This document shows, piece by piece, positions 42,764 through 50,954 of a stretch of 64,000 nucleotides of DNA. The DNA lies in the NCBI RefSeq assembly GCF_031846485.1, contig NZ_JAVRHQ010000001.1, forward strand, positions 248,001-312,000. The letters are read 5' to 3'. Source of the DNA: Autumnicola tepida. GTDB lineage: Bacteria > Bacteroidota > Bacteroidia > Flavobacteriales > Flavobacteriaceae. The notes beneath the pieces were generated by a model, which made no database searches, had not been told where the DNA came from, and saw nothing but the letters and a program-made list of their open reading frames with translations. How positions within the stretch are numbered: the first letter of the stretch is position 1; every line of letters begins with the position of its first letter. Made by a program: the position numbers and the translations under genes.

Positions 42764-43174
42764 TTATAGCGTAAGCGGAATGGTGTATTTTATAGAAGCA
42801 GGTTTGCCGCCCCTTGTTCCCGGTTTCATCTTCGGAATTTTTTTGATCATGCTTTCTGCAGCCTGGTTAACCTTTGGGTTATCACCTTCAACTGCTTTTA
42901 CTACCACTTCGCCGGATTCGTCAATTTCCAGTTTTACAACGGCCTTTCCCCTTATAAAATCTCCATCGTCGTTTTTGGGATATTTATAGTTTTCCCTAAT
43001 GTGCTGCATCAGTTTTGCGTTAAAGCACTTTTTGGTTTCATTGCTGTCTTCGCACCCCGGCCACACCGGGGCAGATTCTTTAACGGTTATTTTATTGCCC
43101 TCAACTTTTACGCCTTCCTGGGCAAAACCCGCCGAAGCGGCAAGAAACATAAAAACTATAAGTATCTTTTTCAT
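42764..43174 (-). CDS. small secreted TonB C-terminal-like protein (copy 1)
   Basis: 136 residues: Sec signal peptide ending GFAQ, then PVWPGCEDSNETKKCFNAKL, a two-cysteine segment common to many flavobacterial energy-transducer-like proteins, and a TonB C-terminal fold (GKAVVKLEIDESGEVVVKAVEG, ESMIKKIPKMKPG). There is no N-terminal membrane anchor and no Pro-rich linker, so it is not a working TonB by itself. Paralog of the next gene upstream, with 35 bases between them. Confidence 0.75.
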   Translation of the reverse strand: MKKILIVFMFLAASAGFAQEGVKVEGNKITVKESAPVWPGCEDSNETKKCFNAKLMQHIRENYKYPKNDDGDFIRGKAVVKLEIDESGEVVVKAVEGDNPKVNQAAESMIKKIPKMKPGTRGGKPASIKYTIPLTL

Positions 43175-43209
43175 AAAAAGTGTAGATTAAAGGTTGGGAC
43201 TGGAAGGAT

Positions 43210-43584
43210 TTAGAACTTAAAGGTGTTGGTAAACTTCCTGTCGTCTACTTCCCCTCCAAGTGTGCCAGGTTCCATTTTTGGCATTTTTTCAAGCATTTCC
43301 CTTGCTGCCTGGTTTACTTCAGGTTCTGGCCCTTCAACAGAATTTACAACTACTTCTCCTTCTTTATTCACGGTAAAGGAAACGGTCACTTTGCCGCGAA
43401 CATATTCTCCCTTGTCGTTTTTAGGATATTCGTAAGTAGACCTTACAAACTGGGAAAATTTCTGGTTAAAACATTTTTTTACATTGTCACTGCCTTCACA
43501 TCCGGGCCATACGGGCGATGTTTGATCCTGGGCCATACATAAGCCTCCAACAAACATACACGCGATCACCAATAAATTTTTCAT
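43210..43584 (-). CDS. small secreted TonB C-terminal-like protein (copy 2)
   Basis: 124 residues: signal peptide ending CMAQ, then SPVWPGCEGSDNVKKCFNQK and a TonB-C-like domain (GKVTVSFTVNKEGEVVVNSV, ARLEMLEKMPKMEPG in outline). It shares the PVWPGC, KKCFN, YPKND and VEG/PKM.PGT landmarks with copy 1, showing a tandem duplication that is old enough for the C-terminal strand to have diverged. Periplasmic partner unknown. Confidence 0.75.
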   Translation of the reverse strand: MKNLLVIACMFVGGLCMAQDQTSPVWPGCEGSDNVKKCFNQKFSQFVRSTYEYPKNDKGEYVRGKVTVSFTVNKEGEVVVNSVEGPEPEVNQAAREMLEKMPKMEPGTLGGEVDDRKFTNTFKF

Positions 43585-43616
43585 GATAAATTAAAAGTTT
43601 TTAAATTATAAAAGAG

Positions 43617-44441
43617 TTATACCGCAACTTTGCCTTTAATAGGCGGGTGCGGGTTATAATCCTCTAATATAAAGTCTTCAAATTTAAATTCAAAAATATC
43701 TTTGACTTCGGGATTCAGCTTCATTTTTGGCAAATTTCGTGGCTCCCTTGAAAGCTGAAGTTTTACCTGCTCCATATGATTGCTGTAAATATGGGCATCT
43801 CCAAAAGTATGGATAAAATCCCCGGGCTGTAGATCGCATACCTGGGCCATCATCATGGTGAGCAGGGCATAAGAGGCAATGTTAAACGGAACTCCAAGAA
43901 AAATGTCGGCACTGCGCTGGTAAAGCTGGCAGGATAATTTTTCGTTTGCCACGTAAAACTGAAAAAAAGCATGGCAGGGTGGTAATGCTGCTTTACCTTC
44001 TTTTACAGTTGCTGAAAATGATTTTGAAGTATCTGGCAATACTGATGGGTTCCAGGCAGAAACCAGCATTCTCCTGCTGTTTGGATTGTTCTTTAGCGTT
44101 TCTATAATTTCACTAATCTGATCGATCTCCTCACTGTTCCAGTTACGCCACTGGTGGCCGTAAACCGGCCCAAGATCACCATTTTCATCTGCCCATTCAT
44201 TCCAGATGCGCACTCCGTTTTCCTGCAGGTATTTTACATTAGTATCTCCTTTAAGAAACCAGAGCAATTCGTAAATAATTGACTTTAAATGCAGCTTTTT
44301 TGTGGTGACCATGGGAAAGCCCTCTTCCAGGTTGAACCGCATCTGGTATCCAAAAACGCTTTTAGTACCTGTGCCGGTGCGGTCTCCTTTTTCTGTTCCG
44401 TTTTCTAAAACGTGCTTTAGTAAATCGTGGTATTGTTTCAT
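43617..44441 (-). CDS. thyA: thymidylate synthase
   Basis: Makes dTMP from dUMP with methylene-tetrahydrofolate. 274 residues: RTGTGTKSVFGYQMRFNLEE at the N-terminus, EWADENGDLGPVYGHQWRNW, the nucleophile Cys in LPPCHAFFQFY, and QRSADIFLGVPFNIASYALL (dUMP site). Runs in the same direction as the TonB-like genes 32 bases downstream. Confidence 0.97.
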   Translation of the reverse strand: MKQYHDLLKHVLENGTEKGDRTGTGTKSVFGYQMRFNLEEGFPMVTTKKLHLKSIIYELLWFLKGDTNVKYLQENGVRIWNEWADENGDLGPVYGHQWRNWNSEEIDQISEIIETLKNNPNSRRMLVSAWNPSVLPDTSKSFSATVKEGKAALPPCHAFFQFYVANEKLSCQLYQRSADIFLGVPFNIASYALLTMMMAQVCDLQPGDFIHTFGDAHIYSNHMEQVKLQLSREPRNLPKMKLNPEVKDIFEFKFEDFILEDYNPHPPIKGKVAV

Positions 44442-44521
44442 AAGATGTTTGGAGATTTCAGCTAAAATAGAAAACAGCTCCGGTAATCGAAATTTTACCT
44501 TCTTAAAAAATTTGAAGAAAA

Positions 44522-46234
44522 TTATCCCAATATCATTCCTGCGATTGTGGCAGAAAGCAGTGAGGCCAGGGTGCCGCCAATAAGCGCCTTCATTCCAAAT
44601 TCCGAAAGCGTTTTTCGTTGCCCCGGTGCCAGGGAGCCAATTCCTCCAATCTGTATCCCAATAGAGGCAAAATTGGCAAAGCCGCAGAGCATATAAGTCG
44701 CCATTATCACAGATTTTTCATAAGTAAGGCTAAGGGCGTTGGCGGGATTCTTTAAATCTGCCAGCTGTACATAACCTACAAATTCGCTAGCAGCGAGCTT
44801 AATTCCCAGAAGTTGGCCCATAAGCATCATGTCTTCTTTGGCCACGCCAATAATCCACATTAAGGGCGCGAAAATCAGCCCGAGTACAGATTCAATAGAA
44901 AACTTTGAATAGGGGGTGTATTCTGCCATTAACATATTGATATGGGTCCAGCCTCCCACACGTCCAAGAACATAGTTGATCATCGCAATAAAAGCGATAA
45001 ATACCAGTAACATGGCAGCCACATTCGCGGCAAGTTTTAAACCTTCAGTAGTACCATTGGCAATGGCATCAAGAATATTGGAGCCGATCTTTTCTGAAGA
45101 AACATCTACGCTGGAGTCTATAGGCTCCTGCTGCGGATATAAAATTTTAGAGACCACAATAGCTCCCGGAGCGGCCATCACTGATGCAGCAAGGAGGTGT
45201 TTGGCAAATTGCAATCTTAAAGCCGGGTCGTCACCGCCGAGAAAGCCAATATAGGCAGCGAGTACCCCACCGGCAACGGTAGCCATTCCGCCTATCATAA
45301 CCAATAAAATTTCAGACCTGGTCATTTTTTCCAGGTATGCTTTAATCATAAGGGGAGCTTCTGTCTGGCCAAGAAAGATGTTTCCGGCAACGTTAAGGCT
45401 TTCCGCTCCAGAAATTCCCATAAGTTTGGTGAGCACCCACGCCATTCCACGTACCACAATCTGAATAATTCCAAGATAGAAAAGTACGGAGGTAAGGGCG
45501 GAAAAGAAGATAATTGTGGGAAGTACCTGGAACAGGAAAATAAACCCGAAGCTTTCCACATCCATCATTCCGCCTAGCAGGAATTCGCTTCCCGCAGCGG
45601 TAAAATCGAGGATCAGTACAAAAATACTTCCTACAAATTCAAATATTTTTTGGATAAAGGTGATTTTTAATACCCCAATGGCCAGTAAAAGCTGGGCGCC
45701 CAGGCCAATTAATATGGTTCGCCAGTTGATGGCTTTGCGGTTGCTGCTAAAAAGGAACGCTATAAGAAGGAGAACCAGCATACCAAGTGCGCCACGGGCA
45801 ACACTTGTAAAGGAGATGCCTTCGCTGGGTACCATTTCTTTGGCGATTTCTGCCGGGACTGCTTCTTTTATTGTTTCTGAATATTCCTGGAAGGCATAAA
45901 CGTTACTGCCTTCGGTAAGTCCCATTTCCCCTTCTGAAAGGCCGGAAACCCTAAAGTTTCTAATAGTGTCTTTAGGCGTGCTGTAAAAAAACACCAGATT
46001 GTTATTCTGGTAGATATATTCTCCTGTAGCAAGAGTGTCCTGGGAAGCCTGCCTGGTTATGCTGAAGCGCCCTTCTGAAAGGTTCAAAACATTTTCAGAA
46101 GAAAAAGCGGTTAAGGGATTTTGTAGGGAATCTTCCGTATTGGGTTGAAATTGCCAGCTTTTAGAGATGCTTTGTGAGGAAGCGGTGCTTATTCCAAAAA
46201 CAATTAAAAACAGACAGTACCAGATTTTATTCAT
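44522..46234 (-). CDS. CNT-family nucleoside transporter with an extra exported N-terminal domain
   Basis: Sodium- or proton-coupled nucleoside uptake. The C-terminal 430 residues are a NupC-type concentrative transporter (GAQLLLAIGVLKI, GIISGAESLNVAGNIFLGQTEAP, FVLxxYM-type FVGYVQL, YMLCGFANFASIGIQIGG). Before it stand a signal-like segment (MNKIWYCLFLIVFGISTASS) and about 120 residues of beta-rich sequence (NLSEGRFSITRQASQDTLATG, YSTPKDTIRNFRV) that normal NupC lacks. Total 570 residues versus about 400. The added domain should face the periplasm. Confidence 0.85.
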   Translation of the reverse strand: MNKIWYCLFLIVFGISTASSQSISKSWQFQPNTEDSLQNPLTAFSSENVLNLSEGRFSITRQASQDTLATGEYIYQNNNLVFFYSTPKDTIRNFRVSGLSEGEMGLTEGSNVYAFQEYSETIKEAVPAEIAKEMVPSEGISFTSVARGALGMLVLLLIAFLFSSNRKAINWRTILIGLGAQLLLAIGVLKITFIQKIFEFVGSIFVLILDFTAAGSEFLLGGMMDVESFGFIFLFQVLPTIIFFSALTSVLFYLGIIQIVVRGMAWVLTKLMGISGAESLNVAGNIFLGQTEAPLMIKAYLEKMTRSEILLVMIGGMATVAGGVLAAYIGFLGGDDPALRLQFAKHLLAASVMAAPGAIVVSKILYPQQEPIDSSVDVSSEKIGSNILDAIANGTTEGLKLAANVAAMLLVFIAFIAMINYVLGRVGGWTHINMLMAEYTPYSKFSIESVLGLIFAPLMWIIGVAKEDMMLMGQLLGIKLAASEFVGYVQLADLKNPANALSLTYEKSVIMATYMLCGFANFASIGIQIGGIGSLAPGQRKTLSEFGMKALIGGTLASLLSATIAGMILG

Positions 46235-46315
46235 CTAAAACAGGGAATTTTCAGGCTCCACTATGGTGGTTTTTGTGAGCCTATTACTAAACAAGCACTT
46301 AAATGGCATTGGGAT

Positions 46316-46942
46316 TTACTTTCTTTTTGAAATTTCGTCCCTTATGCGTGCCGCTTTTTCATAATCTTCATTATGTACGGCCTGGGATAATAAATCCTTG
46401 AGTTCAGACAGTGACAGCTTTTTGTAATTAGTGTCATCAGCCTTTATTTCTATATCGTCAGACAGTAGTTCTTCGGCGATAATTTCTTCCTCTTCCTTTC
46501 CTGCAGGCTCCTTTCTTTGTGGTTCTTCTCCTTTCAGGAAAATACCAGCTTTATCCAGGATGTTCTTGTAGGTGAAAATAGGCGCGTCAAACCTTAATGC
46601 CAAAGCAATGGCATCGCTGGTCCTCGCATCTATAATTTCTTCAGTTTTATCACGTTCGCAGATAAGACTGGAATAAAAAACACCGTCTACAAGCTTATGA
46701 ATAATTACCTGTTTAACCACAATTTTAAACCTGTCGGCAAAATTTCTGAACAAATCGTGGGTAAGCGGTCTGGGAGGTTTTATTTCTTTTTCAAGGGCTA
46801 TGGCAATAGATTGTGCCTCAAAAGCCCCAATAACAATAGGAAGTTTTCTTTCTCCGTCTAATTCGCTAAGTATTAAAGCGTAAGCTCCATTCTGCGTTTG
46901 ACTGTAAGAAATTCCTTTAATGTTAAGGCGCACTAAACTCAT
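46316..46942 (-). CDS. bifunctional nuclease (DUF151) with C-terminal UVR-like motif
   Basis: 208 residues. The first 130 form the DUF151/BFN domain (GAYALILSELDGERKLPIVIG, QSIAIALEKEIKPPRPLTHD, VIHKLVDGVFYSSLICE, DARTSDAIALALRF). After an acidic linker comes LKDLLSQAVHNEDYEKAARIRDEI, a UvrB/C-like coiled hairpin. This domain pairing is standard in Bacteroidota. BFN proteins can cut DNA and RNA in plants and Thermotoga; here activity is inferred only. Confidence 0.85.
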   Translation of the reverse strand: MSLVRLNIKGISYSQTQNGAYALILSELDGERKLPIVIGAFEAQSIAIALEKEIKPPRPLTHDLFRNFADRFKIVVKQVIIHKLVDGVFYSSLICERDKTEEIIDARTSDAIALALRFDAPIFTYKNILDKAGIFLKGEEPQRKEPAGKEEEEIIAEELLSDDIEIKADDTNYKKLSLSELKDLLSQAVHNEDYEKAARIRDEISKRK

Positions 46943-46955
46943 ATTCCAAAAATTG

Positions 46956-46994
46956 AAAAAGGCTGTCTAAATAAGGACATTAGACAGCCCTTTT
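46956..46994 (-). terminator. Rho-independent terminator of etfA
   Basis: 10-bp stem GGCTGTCTAA / TTAGACAGCC with a 9-nt loop, followed on the minus strand by five T residues; 27 bases after the etfA stop. Confidence 0.88.
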
Positions 46995-47016
46995 AATGGG
47001 GCACAAGTTATAAAAA

Positions 47017-47985
47017 TTATGCGTTTTTATCTTTAAATTCCTTCAATTTTTCGTTGAGCCTGGGAACGATTTCAAAAGCATCGCCCACAATCCCATAATC
47101 TGCAGCCTTAAAAAACGGAGCCTCAGGATCGTTGTTAATAACCACTTTGGTTTTGGCGGCGTTGATTCCCGCAAGATGTTGTATTGCTCCTGAAATTCCC
47201 ACGGCGATATAAAGGTTGGAAGCAACCGGCTTTCCTGTCTGGCCCACGTGCTCGCTGTGCGGCCTCCATCCCATATCACTCACAGGTTTGGAACAGGCTG
47301 TTGCTGCACCAAGAATTTCGGCCATTTCTTCTATCATTCCCCAGTTCTCGGGACCTTTTAAACCGCGTCCTCCGGAAACCACAATTTCGGCATCTGCGAT
47401 AGTCACTTTATTGGTGGCTTTATCTACAGATTCAACATTTACAGAAAAGTCTTCCTCAGAAAGGCTGGGGCTGAATTCTTCAACTGTAGCTTCTGCCTGC
47501 TGTTCTTTTACTCCAAAGGCGTTTTTCGCCAGACCAATAATTTTTACATCGGTAGTGATTTTAGTGAAATTGAAGGCCTTCATGGTAAAAGCATTGCGTT
47601 TTACCGTGAAAGGTTCGGTGCTTTCAGGTAAGGCTACTACATTGGAAGCGTAGCCGGCTTCTAATTGCACAGCCAGAACTGGTGCCAGGTAACGGCTGTT
47701 CGCGCTTTGGGAAAGCACAATAACTTTACTGCTTTCCTTTTCCGCAGCCTGTTTTATCGCATCGGCATAAGCTTCAGCGTTAAATTTATTTAATTTTTCG
47801 TTTTTGATATTCAGCACTTTTTCAATTCCGTAGCTGCCCAGTTCTGCAGATTCGGGCGCATTAAAAGTAACAGCGGTTACTGAAGTGCCCATCATACCGG
47901 CAACTTCTTTGGCATATGAAGCAACTTCAAAAGAGGCCTTTTTAAATTTTCCTTCTTCTGATTCTATATATACTAAAACTGACAT
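47017..47985 (-). CDS. etfA: electron transfer flavoprotein, alpha subunit
   Basis: FAD-carrying half of ETF, which takes electrons from acyl-CoA dehydrogenases. 322 residues; the C-terminal FAD domain is clear: VVSGGRGLKGPENWGMIE, CSKPVSDMGWRPHSEHVGQT, NLYIAVGISGAIQHLAG, VVINNDPEAPFFKAADYGIV. Downstream of etfB with a 68-base gap. Confidence 0.96.
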   Translation of the reverse strand: MSVLVYIESEEGKFKKASFEVASYAKEVAGMMGTSVTAVTFNAPESAELGSYGIEKVLNIKNEKLNKFNAEAYADAIKQAAEKESSKVIVLSQSANSRYLAPVLAVQLEAGYASNVVALPESTEPFTVKRNAFTMKAFNFTKITTDVKIIGLAKNAFGVKEQQAEATVEEFSPSLSEEDFSVNVESVDKATNKVTIADAEIVVSGGRGLKGPENWGMIEEMAEILGAATACSKPVSDMGWRPHSEHVGQTGKPVASNLYIAVGISGAIQHLAGINAAKTKVVINNDPEAPFFKAADYGIVGDAFEIVPRLNEKLKEFKDKNA

Positions 47986-48053
47986 TGATTTTGTGTTTTG
48001 GCATTTCCGCGAAAGCGAAAATCAAATTAATAATTTAATCTTTCCTGATGTTT

Positions 48054-48800
48054 TTAGATTGCTTTGGCTTCGTTATGAAGCAGGTCTATCAGCTCATCCA
48101 AATTTTCAGGATCAATAAGTTTTACTTCGCCTTTTGGAGCTGGTTTTTCATATTTAACCGCTTCTGTCCTTGTTTCCGGTTGTGTTGGTTCCACTACATT
48201 AAGTGGTTTTTTACGGGCCTGCATGATCCCCCTCATATTGGGAATTTTCAGGTCGCTCTCTTCCACAAGGCCTTTTTGCCCTCCAATTACAAGAGGAAGG
48301 GCGGCCGTAAGGGTTTCTTTTCCGCCATCGATCTCTCTGATGGCAGTGGCCTTATCTCCTTCAATCTCCAAACCGATACAGTTAGTTACAAAATTTGCTC
48401 CTAATAACGTTGCTAACATTCCGGGAACCATCCCGCCATTATAGTCTATAGATTCACGGCCGGCAATTATAAGATCGTAATTCCCTTCTTTAGCCACATT
48501 CGCCAGTTCTTTGGCTACCTGGAAGCTATCTGTGGGGGCAGTGTTCACCCTTATGGCGCTATCGGCACCTATAGCAAGAGCTTTTCTAAGCGTAGGCTCG
48601 GTCTCTGCACCTCCCACATTTACAACATCTACAGTTGCTCCCTGCTTTTCCTTGAACCACATGGCACGCGTAAGGCCAAATTCATCGTTGGGATTGATCA
48701 CAAACTGCACACCGTTGGTGTCGAATTTGGTATCGCCTTCAGTAAAATTAATTTTTGAGGTAGTATCAGGTACGTGGCTAATACATACTAAAATTTTCAT
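48054..48800 (-). CDS. etfB: electron transfer flavoprotein, beta subunit
   Basis: Partner of EtfA, binds AMP. 248 residues: KILVCISHVPDTTSKINFT at the N-terminus, FVINPNDEFGLTRAMWF, DLIIAGRESIDYNGGMVPGM and the C-terminal recognition loop VEESDLKIPNMRGIMQARKKPL. First gene of the etfBA operon, divergent from pdhB. Confidence 0.96.
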   Translation of the reverse strand: MKILVCISHVPDTTSKINFTEGDTKFDTNGVQFVINPNDEFGLTRAMWFKEKQGATVDVVNVGGAETEPTLRKALAIGADSAIRVNTAPTDSFQVAKELANVAKEGNYDLIIAGRESIDYNGGMVPGMLATLLGANFVTNCIGLEIEGDKATAIREIDGGKETLTAALPLVIGGQKGLVEESDLKIPNMRGIMQARKKPLNVVEPTQPETRTEAVKYEKPAPKGEVKLIDPENLDELIDLLHNEAKAI

Positions 48801-48961
48801 ATATAAGGTCGTTTTATAGTAAATCGTTCAATTACGAAGGTACATAATTTAATTCGAAAGTACTATGCATGCATAATAAAATTTGTTAAATCTGAAGACT
48901 GAATTGTTAGGCGATTTCGCGGATTAAATTGACTAAAAAGCTCTTGCCAGGCCGGTAATTT

Positions 48962-49055
48962 TAGTTTTGCATATCCTTTTACAGGCGCCATGGTGAAAAC
49001 TGCTAAATTTTTGTTCGCCGATTGTGGTGAAAACTTTATTGAATTACTATTTTTG
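48962..49055 (+). promoter_or_regulatory. pdhB promoter region with two -7 elements and an 11-bp direct repeat
   Basis: Main promoter: TTG (49022-49024), 23-nt spacer, TATTTTTG (49048-49055), 37 bases before the pdhB ATG. A second exact -7 match, TAGTTTTG, is at 48962-48969. Two copies of TGGTGAAAACT (48991-49001 and 49025-49035), 34 bases apart, lie between them and could bind a regulator. Confidence 0.5.
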
Positions 49056-49092
49056 TTCTCGCAAGATTTTAAAATAATTATAATACACTATA

Positions 49093-50070
49093 ATGAAGAC
49101 AATTCAATTTAGGGAAGCCGTTCAGCAGGCAATGAGCGAAGAGATGCGCAAAGACGACTCGATTTACCTGATGGGGGAAGAGGTGGCCGAATATAACGGT
49201 GCCTATAAAGCGTCCAAAGGTATGCTGGATGAGTTTGGTCCTGAACGTATAATTGATACCCCTATTTCTGAGCTTGGTTTCTCCGGAATTGGAGTGGGAA
49301 GTGCAATGAACGGTAACCGCCCGATTATTGAATTTATGACTTTTAACTTCTCACTGGTTGGAATTGACCAGATTATTAATAATGCGGCCAAAATGCGCCA
49401 GATGAGTGGTGGCCAGTTTAATATTCCTATCGTGTTTCGCGGGCCAACGGCTTCTGCAGGCCAACTTGGCGCAACGCACTCCCAGGCTTTTGAAAGCTGG
49501 TATGCCAATTGCCCTGGTTTAAAAGTTATTGTTCCTTCTAATCCTTACGATGCCAAAGGTTTGCTTAAAGCAGCTATCCGCGATGACGACCCGGTAATTT
49601 TTATGGAAAGTGAGCAGATGTATGGGGACAAAGGAGAAGTGCCCGAAGAGGAATATGTAATTGAAATTGGCAAAGCCGATATTAAAAGAGAAGGTACAGA
49701 TGTAACTATTGTTTCCTTCGGAAAGATTATAAAAGAGGCTTATAAAGCGGCTGAAGAATTGGAAAAAGACGATATTTCCTGTGAAATTATTGATTTAAGG
49801 ACTATTCGCCCGATGGATCACGAGACCATTATCGAATCTGTGAAGAAAACAAACCGTTTGGTAATCCTTGAAGAATCATGGCCTTTTGGTAACATTTCTA
49901 CTGAAATCACTTATCAAGTTCAGGAAAAAGCTTTTGATTATCTTGATGCTCCAATAATTAAGATTAACACTGCAGATACCCCTGCGCCATACTCGCCGGT
50001 ACTCCTTCAGGAATGGTTGCCTGGCAGTGAAGACGTGATTAAAGCTGTAAAAAAGGTGCTTTACAAATAG
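49093..50070 (+). CDS. pdhB: pyruvate dehydrogenase E1 component, beta subunit
   Basis: Transketolase-like beta subunit that completes E1 together with pdhA at 4877. 325 residues: MKTIQFREAVQQAMSEEM, MGEEVAEYNGAYKASKG, DTPISELGFSGIGVG (ThDP-facing Glu), QLGATHSQAFESWYA and the C-terminal VIDLRTIRPMD-type segment IIDLRTIRPMD. Single gene, divergent from etfBA, separate from pdhA-pdhC by 43 kb. Confidence 0.96.
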   Translation: MKTIQFREAVQQAMSEEMRKDDSIYLMGEEVAEYNGAYKASKGMLDEFGPERIIDTPISELGFSGIGVGSAMNGNRPIIEFMTFNFSLVGIDQIINNAAKMRQMSGGQFNIPIVFRGPTASAGQLGATHSQAFESWYANCPGLKVIVPSNPYDAKGLLKAAIRDDDPVIFMESEQMYGDKGEVPEEEYVIEIGKADIKREGTDVTIVSFGKIIKEAYKAAEELEKDDISCEIIDLRTIRPMDHETIIESVKKTNRLVILEESWPFGNISTEITYQVQEKAFDYLDAPIIKINTADTPAPYSPVLLQEWLPGSEDVIKAVKKVLYK

Positions 50071-50285
50071 GCGCTTAATTATATTTATTAAAAAACTTCA
50101 TCTTAACCGGTGAAGTTTTTTTGTTAATATGAGGGATGTATAGTGGAAAAGGAGGCAGGGACTCTTACTCAATAAGGGTCATTGGCAGCATAATGTTATT
50201 TTCATAATCTGGATGCCAGGTCCTTTGCGCTTACAGCTTCTATGGGTTTACATTTTTAATAACAGTTTTTAAAGTGGGAATTACT

Positions 50286-50293
50286 TATATTTG
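50286..50293 (+). promoter_or_regulatory. -7 element of ppa
   Basis: TATATTTG, exact TAnnTTTG, 30 bases before ATG 50324. The TTG at 50291 that opens the longest frame is inside it. Confidence 0.65.
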
Positions 50294-50323
50294 TTGCCCT
50301 TAAAAAATAGAAAAATAAATAAA

Positions 50324-50836
50324 ATGTCTGAAACTTTTGACGTATTGATAGAGATCCCGAAGGGGAGTAGAAACAAATATGAATATGATTTTGATCTGAA
50401 GAAGGTGCGTTACGACCGTATGATCTTTTCTTCCATGATGTACCCTGCAGATTACGGCTTTATCCCCAATACCCTTGCGCAGGACAGCGATCCGCTGGAC
50501 GTGCTGGTTTTGGTTTCTGAGCCCACTTTTCCGGGAATTGTAATGGAGGTAAAACCTATCGGGGTTTTCCACATGGCAGATGAAAAGGGACCTGATGAGA
50601 AAATAATCTGTGTGCCGGTTTCTGATCCTATCTGGAACAGGTTAAATGATTTAAAGGAGTTGAACGGCCATATGTTGAAGGAGATAGAGCATTTCTTTAA
50701 GGTTTATAAAGACCTTGAAAAGAAAAAAGTTGATACCGGTGATTTTGGAGACGCAACAGAGGCACGTGAGATCATAAGGCAATGCGTTGAACGTTTTGAG
50801 AATTATGACGGGGATAAGAGTCGATTTGGGATATAA
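50324..50836 (+). CDS. ppa: inorganic pyrophosphatase, soluble family I
   Basis: Hydrolyses PPi in the cytosol. 170 residues from ATG 50324 (MSETFDVLIEIPKGSRNKYEYD). Metal-binding aspartates stand in TLAQDSDPLDVLVLV, with the upstream YPADYGFIPNT and the downstream ICVPVSDPIWNRL. The start from TTG 50291 is rejected because of the overlapping promoter. The membrane pyrophosphatase gene follows after a terminator. Confidence 0.96.
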   Translation: MSETFDVLIEIPKGSRNKYEYDFDLKKVRYDRMIFSSMMYPADYGFIPNTLAQDSDPLDVLVLVSEPTFPGIVMEVKPIGVFHMADEKGPDEKIICVPVSDPIWNRLNDLKELNGHMLKEIEHFFKVYKDLEKKKVDTGDFGDATEAREIIRQCVERFENYDGDKSRFGI

Positions 50837-50870
50837 TCGCAAAAATAACCTCAATTGATTAATAAATTAA

Positions 50871-50902
50871 AAGCAATAACCTAAAAAAGTTATTGCTTTT
50901 TT
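50871..50902 (+). terminator. Rho-independent terminator between ppa and hppA
   Basis: 10-bp stem AAGCAATAAC / GTTATTGCTT, 8-nt loop, then a T-run. It separates the soluble from the membrane pyrophosphatase gene. Confidence 0.9.
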
Positions 50903-50954
50903 AATTATTATTGATTTACTACATTAGCTGTAATTAACTCGCAATTACTAATCT

